In this document: positions 16,242 through 24,438 of the stretch, in pieces
Layout of the letters: the number at the start of each line of letters is the position of its first letter
Numbering within the stretch: the stretch's first letter is position 1
Assembly: GCA_017541805.1 (NCBI GenBank)
Contig: JAFXYK010000100.1
Location: 1-32,344 of the forward strand
Direction: 5' to 3'
DNA from: Paludibacteraceae bacterium
GTDB taxonomy: Bacteria > Bacteroidota > Bacteroidia > Bacteroidales > Paludibacteraceae
Length of the DNA: 32,344 nt
Notes under the pieces: generated by a model
What the model saw: only the letters and a program-made list of their open reading frames with translations
What the model was told of the DNA's origin: nothing
Database searches by the model: none
Translations under genes and position numbers: made by a program

Positions 16242-18047
16242 TTAGAACCCGAAGCTCAATCCGCAGGTGAAGGTAAAGTTCTTTCCCTGCAGATAGACGG
16301 GTGTATATTTATTGAGGTAGTAATTCTCCAATTCTGCTCCGGCTAATTCTTTCGATGTGCCATCTGCATTCCATCCTCGGTCTTCTCCTAAGATACGATC
16401 CGAGGTGGGTGTAAATGCCCGCGCGTTATTATAAGTGAAATCAATATGCGCATAGCAGTTGTTAAACACCTCATATACCGCACGGAACTGTATCTGATCA
16501 TTCCGCCATATCTTCTCACTAAACGGTTTTTGTCCGATGATCGGATCTTTCGGACGCCCACCGGCAATATAATCGCGTATATAATCGAAGGCGCGATACT
16601 TAGTGTCATTGGTATAATCCAGCGTGAGCCGCAAGCTGCGTGTCGGACGATAACTGAGTTGCACAAAGATAGACTGCGCATTATCCCCCATATAATGGCC
16701 AATGTTATAACTATTGGACGTATAACTCAGCACGTTGATGGAGTGCGTATAACATGCAATGTATGAACGCATGAACTCGCCGCGCAGAGATAGGCCCTTC
16801 ACCGGCCAGCCGGACCAATTGAAACCGACCAAATAGGAAACAGGGTTATTCTCCTTATTAGACGGTTTGAGGCGCGCCAGTTTGAACTCATCCAAGAAGA
16901 ACGAACCGTATAGACGCAAGTGATCCGTCGGACGCACCGTGAGAGAAGCGAAAGCCTGACTATTCTGGTTCTCCGAACCCAAGCCTTTCGTCAACAGGTG
17001 ATCCAGGGATTTATAGAAAGCGATGGGAATGAAATATGCCGCTTGCACATTGCGCTCTGCGTATACGATGGAGTTACCGAAACTAAACTGCACGTACTTA
17101 CAAGGCATGAAGGTGAACATGTTCGCCGCCATGAATTTATTGGCAGGACGATATTCGCGACCAGTCACGCCTTCTTTCTCGCGCTCCGTATAGTAATAGG
17201 TTGAATCGACCACGTTCGATACCAACCATGCGTGGAAATAATCAAACTGGAACCACTTACAAGGCGTCAGTTGAAGGGTCAACATCGGCACAGCAGGGTT
17301 GTGCGCCGATAGGATATTCGAACAATGCTGTGCGTCTCCCCATTGAATACGCTCCCGCTGAACACTGATACTACCCCACCATGTGTATAATGAGATACCT
17401 CCACGCGAATCGGAGAAGTCACCGCCATAACTAGCCTCTTTGTATTGTACACCTGGCAGGTTATTGAGGTACTGTGGTTTCGTGATACGTGAGCCGTTGA
17501 TACCCTGTCCGCTCCAGCTATTATCACGGATCGACCCCCAGATAGAGAGGTGATGGGCGATGTCCATTTGGATCTCCGCGCCGTACCAACGGTGCATCAG
17601 CAGGCCTTTGGTGTTATAACTCAAGTCCATTCCCAAGATCGGACGCACCCGCATCTTGAAGATCTTATCTTTAGTCAGGATATGCAGACTCGGGTCCGCC
17701 AGAGACAGATTCGACACCTTCGTGATCCATTGCGTCACATGACGATGACCGTAGGAATAATAGGTCGGCAGCGTATCCAGTTCCAAAGCATAGTCCTGCA
17801 TATAGAACTGCAGGTCGTCTTTCTGCCGCTTATTCAACAGGGAGTCTTTGCTTTGCGCCTCCGCCAACATCCGTGCAATTGCATCGCGGGTGTAAGGCTT
17901 GATAGCCGCATTGGAACGAATCACTCCATCGGTGGTCAGTTCCTCCAGAAAATCGTATATCTCGGTGTACTCGATGGCCTCGGGTATCCGTTGAGCACTC
18001 ACGCTGAGCGCACATAGAAGTAATATAGCAAGAAGCTTATTTCGCAT
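16242..18047 (-). CDS. Outer-membrane beta-barrel, Wzi-like capsule assembly family
   Basis: A 601-aa protein with signal peptide MRNKLLAILLLCALSVSAQ. An N-terminal helical/periplasmic segment (about 20-110) carries 'IYDFLEELTTDGVI' and 'PYTRDAIARML'. The rest alternates short aromatic-rich beta strands, as in an 18-stranded Wzi barrel, and ends in F (TCGLSFGF), a typical BAM signal. Features such as 'WSGQGINGSRI', 'GGISLYTWWGSISVQRERIQWGD' and 'YFIPIAFYKSLDHLL' resemble the capsule assembly Wzi family in Bacteroidetes. Wzi binds capsular polysaccharide at the surface; here the ligand is unknown. The start overlaps the OmpH-like stop by 11 bp. Confidence 0.78.
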   Translation of the reverse strand: MRNKLLAILLLCALSVSAQRIPEAIEYTEIYDFLEELTTDGVIRSNAAIKPYTRDAIARMLAEAQSKDSLLNKRQKDDLQFYMQDYALELDTLPTYYSYGHRHVTQWITKVSNLSLADPSLHILTKDKIFKMRVRPILGMDLSYNTKGLLMHRWYGAEIQMDIAHHLSIWGSIRDNSWSGQGINGSRITKPQYLNNLPGVQYKEASYGGDFSDSRGGISLYTWWGSISVQRERIQWGDAQHCSNILSAHNPAVPMLTLQLTPCKWFQFDYFHAWLVSNVVDSTYYYTEREKEGVTGREYRPANKFMAANMFTFMPCKYVQFSFGNSIVYAERNVQAAYFIPIAFYKSLDHLLTKGLGSENQNSQAFASLTVRPTDHLRLYGSFFLDEFKLARLKPSNKENNPVSYLVGFNWSGWPVKGLSLRGEFMRSYIACYTHSINVLSYTSNSYNIGHYMGDNAQSIFVQLSYRPTRSLRLTLDYTNDTKYRAFDYIRDYIAGGRPKDPIIGQKPFSEKIWRNDQIQFRAVYEVFNNCYAHIDFTYNNARAFTPTSDRILGEDRGWNADGTSKELAGAELENYYLNKYTPVYLQGKNFTFTCGLSFGF

Positions 18048-18681
18048 AGCGTGCGTTCAGCGCATCAATAACCTCATTGGTGATATCATAGCCGGCTACT
18101 TTATTCATCAGCACGGCTTCGTTGAGAATCAGGTGAAGATGTCCGTCTGCGTTGTATTCATTCAGATAAGCCTGAACCGAATCCTGCAGCTGTTGCGCCA
18201 AAGCTGCTTGGTTCTGCATGAACTCAGCGCTCAGCTGTTGACGGAGGTCCTCCAACTCCTGTTGTTTCGCCAGCAGTTTCTGCTCTTTCTTTTGCAAGCG
18301 AGCTTGCTCACTCTCTGCACGCTCACGGCTCAGGAATGCACCGGCTTCCACTTTCTTCTGGAAATCAAGTACGTCTTTTTGGAAGGTCTCGTACTCCTTT
18401 TGGAAAGCTTTGGCATTGTTGTTCAGTTTGACCATCGAGTTCTCGTACTGTGTCTGTAGACGATCGTTAGCCTCTACGGCAAAGGTATAGTGCACTAAGA
18501 TCGAATCCGTGCTAACGGTGGCGATAGGCAGCAGGTCCCCACTCGCCTGAATCTCCGGTTTAGCAGGAGCTTCTTGCGCCGGCGTGGACTTAGCGCCGCA
18601 AGTGAAATACAAGATGAACAACACTACAACTGCCGCACCTAAAACGGCATTGATTACATACTGAATTTTTTCCTTTGTCAT
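18037..18681 (-). CDS. OmpH/Skp-family periplasmic chaperone-like protein, membrane-anchored
   Basis: A 214-aa protein with one N-terminal hydrophobic segment (about 10-27, 'VINAVLGAAVVVLFILYF') followed by 'CGAKS'; it could act as an uncleaved anchor. 'IATVSTDSILVHYTFAVEAND' is the typical OmpH/Skp beta segment before the helical arms. Residues 70-175 are a Glu/Lys/Gln-rich coiled coil, and 'HLHLILNEAVLMNKVAGYDITNEVIDALNARY' is the conserved C-terminal part. Skp-like proteins hold unfolded outer-membrane proteins, and the next gene encodes a beta-barrel, consistent with a shared role in envelope assembly. Confidence 0.85.
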   Translation of the reverse strand: MTKEKIQYVINAVLGAAVVVLFILYFTCGAKSTPAQEAPAKPEIQASGDLLPIATVSTDSILVHYTFAVEANDRLQTQYENSMVKLNNNAKAFQKEYETFQKDVLDFQKKVEAGAFLSRERAESEQARLQKKEQKLLAKQQELEDLRQQLSAEFMQNQAALAQQLQDSVQAYLNEYNADGHLHLILNEAVLMNKVAGYDITNEVIDALNARYAK

Positions 18682-18683
18682 AT

Positions 18684-18890
18684 CTATAAATTTTTAATAT
18701 CTATCTTATTCGAGGATGCACGTCGGGCTTCACGGTCCTGCGAGGTAGCACAATGGATCTTGTCCTGCTTCATTCGCTCGTTTTCACCGATATGCTGCGA
18801 CCGAAACGAATGATCTTTACGAAAGAGAACACCTATGCTCAGCAATCCGATTGCCGCCAACAGAAGCCCTATTACAAGAAGTATTTTCAT
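18684..18890 (-). CDS. Small conserved membrane protein (68 aa)
   Basis: A single N-terminal transmembrane helix (residues 3-22, very Leu/Ile-rich) is followed by a basic, polar tail. The tail contains 'HIGENERMKQDKIHCATSQDREARR' split here as HIGENERMKQ and DKIHCATSQDREARR, with one Cys at 47. I recall similar short Bacteroidetes proteins with a Cys followed by xxSQDREAR, but know no function. The ATG at 18890 is about 20 bp after a TAACTTTG -7 box, and the stop is 2 bp before the OmpH-like gene, so it is the first gene of the long operon. Confidence 0.75.
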   Translation of the reverse strand: MKILLVIGLLLAAIGLLSIGVLFRKDHSFRSQHIGENERMKQDKIHCATSQDREARRASSNKIDIKNL

Positions 18891-18911
18891 TCGTTTCCAT
18901 CAAAAAGTGCG

Positions 18912-18943
18912 CAAAGTTACTAAAAAAAAATGACATATACAAG
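18912..18943 (-). promoter_or_regulatory. Promoter of the small-protein/OmpH/Wzi/serC/serA operon
   Basis: On the minus strand CTTG (18943-18940) and TAACTTTG (18919-18912) are separated by 20 bp. The spacer begins TATATGTCA, the extension shared by other promoters here. The -33 element lies in the loop of the terminator hairpin of the upstream operon. Confidence 0.75.
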
Positions 18944-18953
18944 TATATGCCAT
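18921..18953 (-). terminator. Rho-independent terminator of the gyrA-to-antiporter operon
   Basis: CATATAC/GTATATG (18934-18949, 2-nt AA spacer) is extended by ATG/CAT around one mismatch. On the minus strand it is followed by nine T residues (A-run at 18922-18930 on the plus strand). It lies about 14 bp beyond the antiporter fusion stop. Confidence 0.8.
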
Positions 18954-18966
18954 TATTTTTGTTATT

Positions 18967-21486
18967 TTATTCGAAATTTAACATGCTCTTGGTGTCCGGA
19001 CGCTTGTCTTCCGGCAATAAAATCCAATAGATATTGTGGTTCCTGCCGATCTTGCGTGCATAATAGGCTCGTGTGCCGTCCGTGGATATCTTATACCAGC
19101 AATCGCGCCCGGTCGTGTTGATCTGCGGCCCCAGATTCTCGGGTTCGGACCAACTTGTCCAACAGGTATCCGAGAGGCGGCGAGTGATCCACACATCCAG
19201 TTCGCCGAGTGTGCCGGGCCTATCGGAAGAGAAATAGAGGGTTTTCATATCCGGATGCAGGAAGGGTGAGCGCTCCATACCTTCGGTATTGATGGTCTCG
19301 CCGATAGAGAACGGCTTGGACCATCTACCCTCTTTATCTCGCGTAGAGACAAAGATATTCAGCGAGGGTTGTTCGCCGGGTTTGGTCGGATAATTGGCGG
19401 CAAAAAGGATCGCCGAGCCGTCCGGTGCAAACATCGCGTCCGCTTGCCAGTTACCGATACGGAACAAAGCCGGCATTGCCTGCGGTTCAGACCAGCCGCG
19501 GTTAGTTTTCGTACTGAAACACATACGCCCTTCCACAAACACCAAGAGGGTGTGTCCGTCAGGCGAGACCGAGGTGGGCGCTTCATTTCGATAGGGGTGA
19601 CTCAGTTCAGGTATTCGGCGAGCAGGCAGCCATTCTCCGGCGGTATCACGATGCGAGACATAGATATCTTCTGTGGACGAACCGTCCGCTCGGTTGAGTC
19701 CTACGAAATAGATGGTCTGATCGTCGATCGTTACTGTAGGTCCGTATTCTTCGCCATCGTAGGTATTGACAGTAGGCGGCAATATCTGCGGTTTGATCGA
19801 ATCCGGCGTCGTGAAGGAACAGAAGATCAATATCATCAGCTGAGCAACCATCACACGCAGGAAAGTAGTAAACGGATAAACGGTTGCATAGCATACAGAG
19901 GCCTGATTATTCTCCGATGAGAGCGATTGCGCGTACGGCAAAGCCATCGCCGATGTCATCGAGCCGATCAAGAGACCTATCACATTGAAGTAATTCATTT
20001 TCAGCCACTTATACGCGATCGCACCGATGGTCAGCAGGGGCACTATCGTGATGATAAAACCATACCCTATCCACAGGTATCCGCCTTCCGCTACCGTAGA
20101 CAAGAAGCCTTCCCCCACACTCAATCCCAGTGCTGCCAGGAAGAGCGTCAAGCCTACTTGCCGCAACATCATATTGGCCGATGTGGTAGAGAAAGTGACG
20201 AGATTATAATAGGGTCCATAGTGACCGATCAGGATGGCTACGATAAGCGAACCTCCTACCAAACCTAATTTGAATGAACTGCCCAAACCGGGAATAGGTA
20301 TCGGCAGCAAACCGATGCATATACCTAATACGATACCAAAGAAGACCGGTAACAGGTGCGGCGCATCGAGACGTTTAAGCTCATTACCGAAGGTATCTGC
20401 TACGCGTGCCACATCATCTTTGTCACCTACAACCATCAGTCGGTCACCCAATTGTATCATCATATCCGGCGTCGCCAACAGGTCTATTCCGGCGCGAGAG
20501 ATACGTGTTATCGTAGCGTGATACTGCTGCCGCAAGTTAAACGAACGGATGCGTTTTCCGTTACATTCCGGCCGCGTGACAGCAATACGACGAGAGATCA
20601 AGTGGTCTGATTTCTCCGACTGCACATGCAGGTCATAGTTCGTCAATTGTCCCAACAGACGCAGGGAGTTCAGGTTCCGTTTATCCGTCAGTACGCGTAT
20701 TACATCGCCATTGCCGAACACCGTTACATCATTTATCAGTTCATCGGTGCCGTCCGGGCGAATCACACGACTGATCACCATCTCTTTGACCGGACAAATC
20801 TGCTGGAACTGCTGCACATTCATCGTGCTTAACTGCGGGTTATTGAGCGTGATATCCACACAAACCGGTTCATCTGTCTCTCTGCGAGCTGCTTCTTGCA
20901 GGCGTTTCTCTTCTTCCGGCAGGCTGACACGGAAAGAGCGGCGGAGCAGTTCGAAAGCCAAGATCACACCTACTATACTCAAAGGATAAGCGATCGCGTA
21001 GCCGGTTGCAATATCGGGGTTCGTTCCTCCAGTCACATCCTGATAAGCCTGTTGCGCCGAAGCCAAAGCCGGCGTGGAGGTGGTAGCACCGGACATCACA
21101 CCGGTCATAGTGGACATGTCGGTACGGGTGATATAATGTAGCGCGATGGCACATACGCAGCCCATCAACACGATGGCTGCTGCCAAGAGGTTCAACTGCA
21201 AACCGCCTTTCTTAAAAGGCGAGAAGGAAGGTCCGACCTGTAATCCGATCGAATAGACGAAGAGTATCAAACCAAAATCTTTGGCAAACTGACCGACTGT
21301 ATGATCGATTTTTATTCCTGCGGCTGCCAAGGCAATACCGACGAAGAGCACCCAGGTCACACCCAAAGAGAAATGCCCTATTTTGGCTTTCTCTCCGAAC
21401 CATAAACCGAGTGTCATTACCACCGTCAGCCATAACAAAGATTGCGTTACGGTAGGTTCACTCAAAAACTCCCAAATCTCACTCAT
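18967..21486 (-). CDS. AspT/YidE-type antiporter fused to a C-terminal PD40 beta-propeller
   Basis: An 839-aa protein from the ATG at 21486, which overlaps the cinA stop as ATGA; an in-frame ATG 12 codons upstream is less likely. Residues 1-557 are a complete AspT/YidE/YbjL exchanger. The first membrane half includes 'LFVYSIGLQVGPSF' and 'MSGATTSTPALASAQQ'; two RCK_C/TrkA_C regulatory domains follow at about 210-375. The second membrane half has 'LRQVGLTLFLAALGLSVG' and 'GSMTSAMALPYAQSL'. The last helix (about 537-557) runs straight into a 280-residue PD40/WD40-like propeller. Blades carry 'VTIDDQTIYFVG', 'VSPDGHTLLVFV', 'FAPDGSAILFAAN', 'LHPDMKTLYFSSDRPG' and 'ISTDGTRAYYARK'. AspT has a periplasmic C-terminus, so the propeller should be periplasmic. 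Family members are normally about 550 aa without such a domain. Substrate unknown. Confidence 0.9.
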   Translation of the reverse strand: MSEIWEFLSEPTVTQSLLWLTVVMTLGLWFGEKAKIGHFSLGVTWVLFVGIALAAAGIKIDHTVGQFAKDFGLILFVYSIGLQVGPSFSPFKKGGLQLNLLAAAIVLMGCVCAIALHYITRTDMSTMTGVMSGATTSTPALASAQQAYQDVTGGTNPDIATGYAIAYPLSIVGVILAFELLRRSFRVSLPEEEKRLQEAARRETDEPVCVDITLNNPQLSTMNVQQFQQICPVKEMVISRVIRPDGTDELINDVTVFGNGDVIRVLTDKRNLNSLRLLGQLTNYDLHVQSEKSDHLISRRIAVTRPECNGKRIRSFNLRQQYHATITRISRAGIDLLATPDMMIQLGDRLMVVGDKDDVARVADTFGNELKRLDAPHLLPVFFGIVLGICIGLLPIPIPGLGSSFKLGLVGGSLIVAILIGHYGPYYNLVTFSTTSANMMLRQVGLTLFLAALGLSVGEGFLSTVAEGGYLWIGYGFIITIVPLLTIGAIAYKWLKMNYFNVIGLLIGSMTSAMALPYAQSLSSENNQASVCYATVYPFTTFLRVMVAQLMILIFCSFTTPDSIKPQILPPTVNTYDGEEYGPTVTIDDQTIYFVGLNRADGSSTEDIYVSHRDTAGEWLPARRIPELSHPYRNEAPTSVSPDGHTLLVFVEGRMCFSTKTNRGWSEPQAMPALFRIGNWQADAMFAPDGSAILFAANYPTKPGEQPSLNIFVSTRDKEGRWSKPFSIGETINTEGMERSPFLHPDMKTLYFSSDRPGTLGELDVWITRRLSDTCWTSWSEPENLGPQINTTGRDCWYKISTDGTRAYYARKIGRNHNIYWILLPEDKRPDTKSMLNFE

Positions 21487-22733
21487 ATTCTTTTCAACAA
21501 TCCCACTAATGCTTTTTGACATGCCCGGTCGGTCACTTGCTCACGCAGTTTACCGAGATGGAAACACTCTGCACTTGTGCCGTTAGGGGTTGCCCAAGCG
21601 ATCCAAACCGTACCGACAGGTTTCTCCAAAGAGCCTCCGGAAGGCCCTGCAATGCCGCTTGTAGCAATTGTAAAATCGGTGTTTAATTGTTTGCGAACAG
21701 CATTCGCCATTTTAATCACAACCTCTTCGCTTACTACGCCGTGCGTTTTTATTATTTCTTCAGGTACATCCAACAAGTGCGTTTTGACACTATTGTCATA
21801 GCTGATGATGGAGCCGTAATAGAAGGCTGAAGAACCCGGATGTTTGCTTAACAAGGACGCCAGTTTACCGCCGGTGCAGGACTCGGCTGTAGCTATCGTT
21901 TGATGTCTTTCTGTGAGTATCTTACCGACCAACACCTCTAACGGATCGCCTGTTTCGGCTATCATGTAGTCAGTCGTCAAGCGTTTGAGTTCGTCGAACC
22001 ATTGCTGTACTTGTGCCTCGGTCAGTTCTCCGTAAGACGAGAGACGGAGACGAATAATTCCGTCTTTGGGTAAGTACGCTAAATGCAGGCCTTCCGGCAT
22101 CGAGTTTTCGAAGTTCTCCAGCAGAATAGCTAAAGCCGATTCAGGGATACCTGTTACCTGCAGCGTGCGATGGAGAATCTGTGATTTTGGATTTCTGCCG
22201 ATCGGCTGAGCCGTGGTGATTTGTGATTGGATATACGGCAATATCTGCTCTTCCATCGCGATCTTCATCTCGTACGGCACACCGGGCATTGAAGCCAGCA
22301 ATTGGTTGCCATGATGGAAAACCATTAACGGCGCGGACCCTACTCTATTCTCCAGTATCTCTGCGCATGCAGGCACGAGCCACTGTGTGGCCGTGAGACG
22401 GTTCAGCACGTCCGGCCGGTCCTTATAAAGGTCCTCAATGTGCGCACGCACACGCAAATCTACAATAAGGTGCGAGCCGAAATACTCGCACAGCACATGC
22501 TTGGTAATATCATCCTTCGTCGGGCCTAAGCCTCCGGTTGTAAACACGATATCGGCTCTGCTGAATGCTTCATCCAGTGCGTCCTTGATATGAGCTGCAT
22601 CGTCGTGCACGGATGTGATCTGATACAGTTCTATTCCTACTTCATTCAGTCGCTCTGCCATCCAGGCGGAGTTAGTGTCCACCACTTGACCGATAAGCAG
22701 TTCGTCTCCTATGGTAATTATCTCTGCGCGCAT
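21483..22733 (-). CDS. cinA: CinA: molybdopterin-binding-like domain plus NMN amidohydrolase
   Basis: A 416-aa two-domain protein starting MRAEIITIGDELLIGQVVDTN at 22733; a GTG four codons upstream is an alternative. Residues 1-170 are the COG1058 (MocF-like) domain with 'FTTGGLGPTKDDIT' and 'SMPGVPYEM'. The C-terminal PncC domain (about 264-416) has 'TIATAESCTGGKLASLL' and 'TSGIAGPSGGSLEKPVGTVWIAW'. The PncC domain hydrolyses nicotinamide mononucleotide to NaMN in NAD salvage; the N-terminal domain has been linked to ADP-ribose pyrophosphatase activity. It overlaps DUF3109 by 16 bp upstream and the antiporter fusion by 4 bp downstream. Confidence 0.93.
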   Translation of the reverse strand: MRAEIITIGDELLIGQVVDTNSAWMAERLNEVGIELYQITSVHDDAAHIKDALDEAFSRADIVFTTGGLGPTKDDITKHVLCEYFGSHLIVDLRVRAHIEDLYKDRPDVLNRLTATQWLVPACAEILENRVGSAPLMVFHHGNQLLASMPGVPYEMKIAMEEQILPYIQSQITTAQPIGRNPKSQILHRTLQVTGIPESALAILLENFENSMPEGLHLAYLPKDGIIRLRLSSYGELTEAQVQQWFDELKRLTTDYMIAETGDPLEVLVGKILTERHQTIATAESCTGGKLASLLSKHPGSSAFYYGSIISYDNSVKTHLLDVPEEIIKTHGVVSEEVVIKMANAVRKQLNTDFTIATSGIAGPSGGSLEKPVGTVWIAWATPNGTSAECFHLGKLREQVTDRACQKALVGLLKRI

Positions 22734-23305
22734 TGTTTTTTCCACTCTAATGCTGTTAATTCCAATTCATCATACCAAGCCTGTCCGAACCGCCGAATAA
22801 GGGGTTCTTTGAGGAATTGATATAGCGGTAAATGCAGTTTTTTTCCTTTTATTCGTGCACAATGGCATATATCCCATCGATGGTATTCGAGTCCGGTATA
22901 TTCGCCTACTTTGGTCAGTCGTATCGGGTATAGATGGCACGAGATGGGTTTCTTAAAATCGATTTTTCCGGCGTTGTAGGCTTTCTCTATCAGGCAGTAG
23001 CACCAGCCGTTGTGATCCGTACGGGCGAAGACGCAATCCTTGTTGTTGACGATGGATGTCACCCGTTCATTCGAAGGATCGTTATAGGCAATTCCTTGAG
23101 CTTCTACAACAGCTTTGGCCTCTTTGGTCATGTCCGGTAAAAGGATCGGTAAGATACTTTGTATCTTCTCTTCCTCTTCTGCCGTCAAGGGCGCACCTGC
23201 ATCGCCTTCTATACAGCAGCAGCCGCAACAGGTATCCAGGTCGCAACAGAACTCTTTCTCGAGCACGTCCAGACTGACTAATGTGTTATCGCCGATTACA
23301 AACAT
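22718..23305 (-). CDS. DUF3109 family cysteine-rich protein
   Basis: A 195-aa cytoplasmic protein rich in cysteine. The cluster 'CCDLDTCCGCCC' (20-31) is followed by 'CVFAR', 'GWCYCLIEKAY', 'PISCHLYPIRL' and 'CHCAR'. The arrangement resembles YkgJ-like metal-chelating proteins and suggests an Fe-S or zinc site. DUF3109 has no established function that I know of. It overlaps mntP by 10 bp and cinA by 16 bp, so all three are translationally coupled; proximity to a manganese exporter is compatible with metal-linked work but proves nothing. Confidence 0.85.
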   Translation of the reverse strand: MFVIGDNTLVSLDVLEKEFCCDLDTCCGCCCIEGDAGAPLTAEEEEKIQSILPILLPDMTKEAKAVVEAQGIAYNDPSNERVTSIVNNKDCVFARTDHNGWCYCLIEKAYNAGKIDFKKPISCHLYPIRLTKVGEYTGLEYHRWDICHCARIKGKKLHLPLYQFLKEPLIRRFGQAWYDELELTALEWKKQCAQR

Positions 23306-23850
23306 ACGCCTTCAATACATATCTTTATTCCCAAGCCGATCAGGACCAAACCTCCGATGATCTCCATGTTCAGTTTCAGTTTGCCCACATACACGCCGAC
23401 CAGGTATCCGCCTAAAGAGAACAGGGCGGTGATGCTACCAATTGCCAGCACAGCGGGAATAAGGGTTTGGAGCGAGTATGGCACGAAGATCAAGCCGGTA
23501 GAGAGGACATCGATACTGGTAGCTATAGCGAGCAGCAGGAGGTTCGACACTTTCCAATTGGCATGTTTCTCCTCCTCGTGTTCGTGAATGGATTCCCAAA
23601 TCATTTTGCAGCCCAGGAATCCCAGCAAAGCCAAGGCAATCCAGGGTGCATATGTACGTACAAAATCGACGAATAACAGTCCGGCACCATAGCCGATGAT
23701 AGGCATGCCCATGTGAAACAGACCGAAGATCAGCGCCATAAGTAATGCCCTGGGATGCCAGGCATGCTGGTTCAGACCCTGCACAGCCGATACGGCACAG
23801 CAGTCCATCGCCAAGCCAATAGCCATCAATATGATGTCAATCCAACTCAT
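23296..23850 (-). CDS. mntP: Manganese efflux pump MntP
   Basis: A 184-aa, six-helix inner-membrane protein. It shows the two-fold repeat of the family, with D16 in 'GLAMDCCAVSAVQG' and D114 in 'LAIATSIDVLSTGL', the paired acidic sites needed for Mn2+ export. Length and hydropathy match MntP (about 185 aa). The first repeat has CC where AF is common. No yybP-ykoY-type manganese riboswitch is possible immediately upstream, because the start overlaps the def stop by 1 bp, so expression probably follows the operon. Confidence 0.9.
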   Translation of the reverse strand: MSWIDIILMAIGLAMDCCAVSAVQGLNQHAWHPRALLMALIFGLFHMGMPIIGYGAGLLFVDFVRTYAPWIALALLGFLGCKMIWESIHEHEEEKHANWKVSNLLLLAIATSIDVLSTGLIFVPYSLQTLIPAVLAIGSITALFSLGGYLVGVYVGKLKLNMEIIGGLVLIGLGIKICIEGVCL

Positions 23851-24398
23851 TAATTACGCTTGTATTTATACTTGGCGCCCACTTTGCCTTTGGCAATAGC
23901 TACCAGTTTGTTGCGCGTGAACGTCTTACGGATAGGCGATATACGATCGGTGAAGACGTGTCCCTCGAGGTGATCATATTCATGCTGCACGATACGTGCC
24001 TGAAAACCCGTGAAGGTCTCGACATGCTCCTTGAAATCCTCATCCAGATAGCGCACTTTCACCGTCTCCGGGCGCACTACGTTCTCGCTGATACCGGGCA
24101 GGGAAAGACAGCCTTCAGAATAGGTACAGGTCTCTTCCGACTCCTCCAGCAGTTCGGGGTTGATGAACGTACGTTTGAAATCTGCGCACTCCGGATAGTC
24201 TTCGCCTAACTCTGTACCATCGACGATGAACAGGCGCCAGGGTTTACCTACCTGCGGAGCAGCCAGACCACAGCCTTCGGCTTGCGTCAACGTCTCATAC
24301 ATATCCGCGATGAACTGCTTCAGTTCCGGTGTATTCTCGATCTCCTCTGTCTCTTTGCGCAGCACCGGTTGACCATATAAATAAATAGGTAATATCAT
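23850..24398 (-). CDS. def: Peptide deformylase
   Basis: A 182-aa enzyme removing the formyl group from nascent N-terminal methionine. The three motifs are intact: GCGLAAPQVG (42-51), EGCLSLP (95-101, metal ligand C97) and QHEYDHLEG (138-146, ligands H139 and H143, catalytic E140). The ATG at 24398 begins MILPIYLYGQPVLRK, the conserved Bacteroidetes start; the frame is open 23 codons further upstream but that part overlaps ruvX and is made of the repeat array at 24397-24438. The stop overlaps the mntP start by 1 bp. Confidence 0.95.
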   Translation of the reverse strand: MILPIYLYGQPVLRKETEEIENTPELKQFIADMYETLTQAEGCGLAAPQVGKPWRLFIVDGTELGEDYPECADFKRTFINPELLEESEETCTYSEGCLSLPGISENVVRPETVKVRYLDEDFKEHVETFTGFQARIVQHEYDHLEGHVFTDRISPIRKTFTRNKLVAIAKGKVGAKYKYKRN

Positions 24399-24438
24399 AG
24401 ATTTATTTTTGATTGCAAATTTTTGATTTATGATTTGG
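24397..24438. repeat. Degenerate heptamer array bridging ruvX stop and def start
   Basis: On the minus strand six 7-bp units run in phase, the clearest being CCAAATC and ATAAATC, with consensus NNAAATC-like. The array starts before the ruvX stop (24430-24428) and ends at the def ATG (24398-24396), filling the whole 29-bp spacer. Confidence 0.45.
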
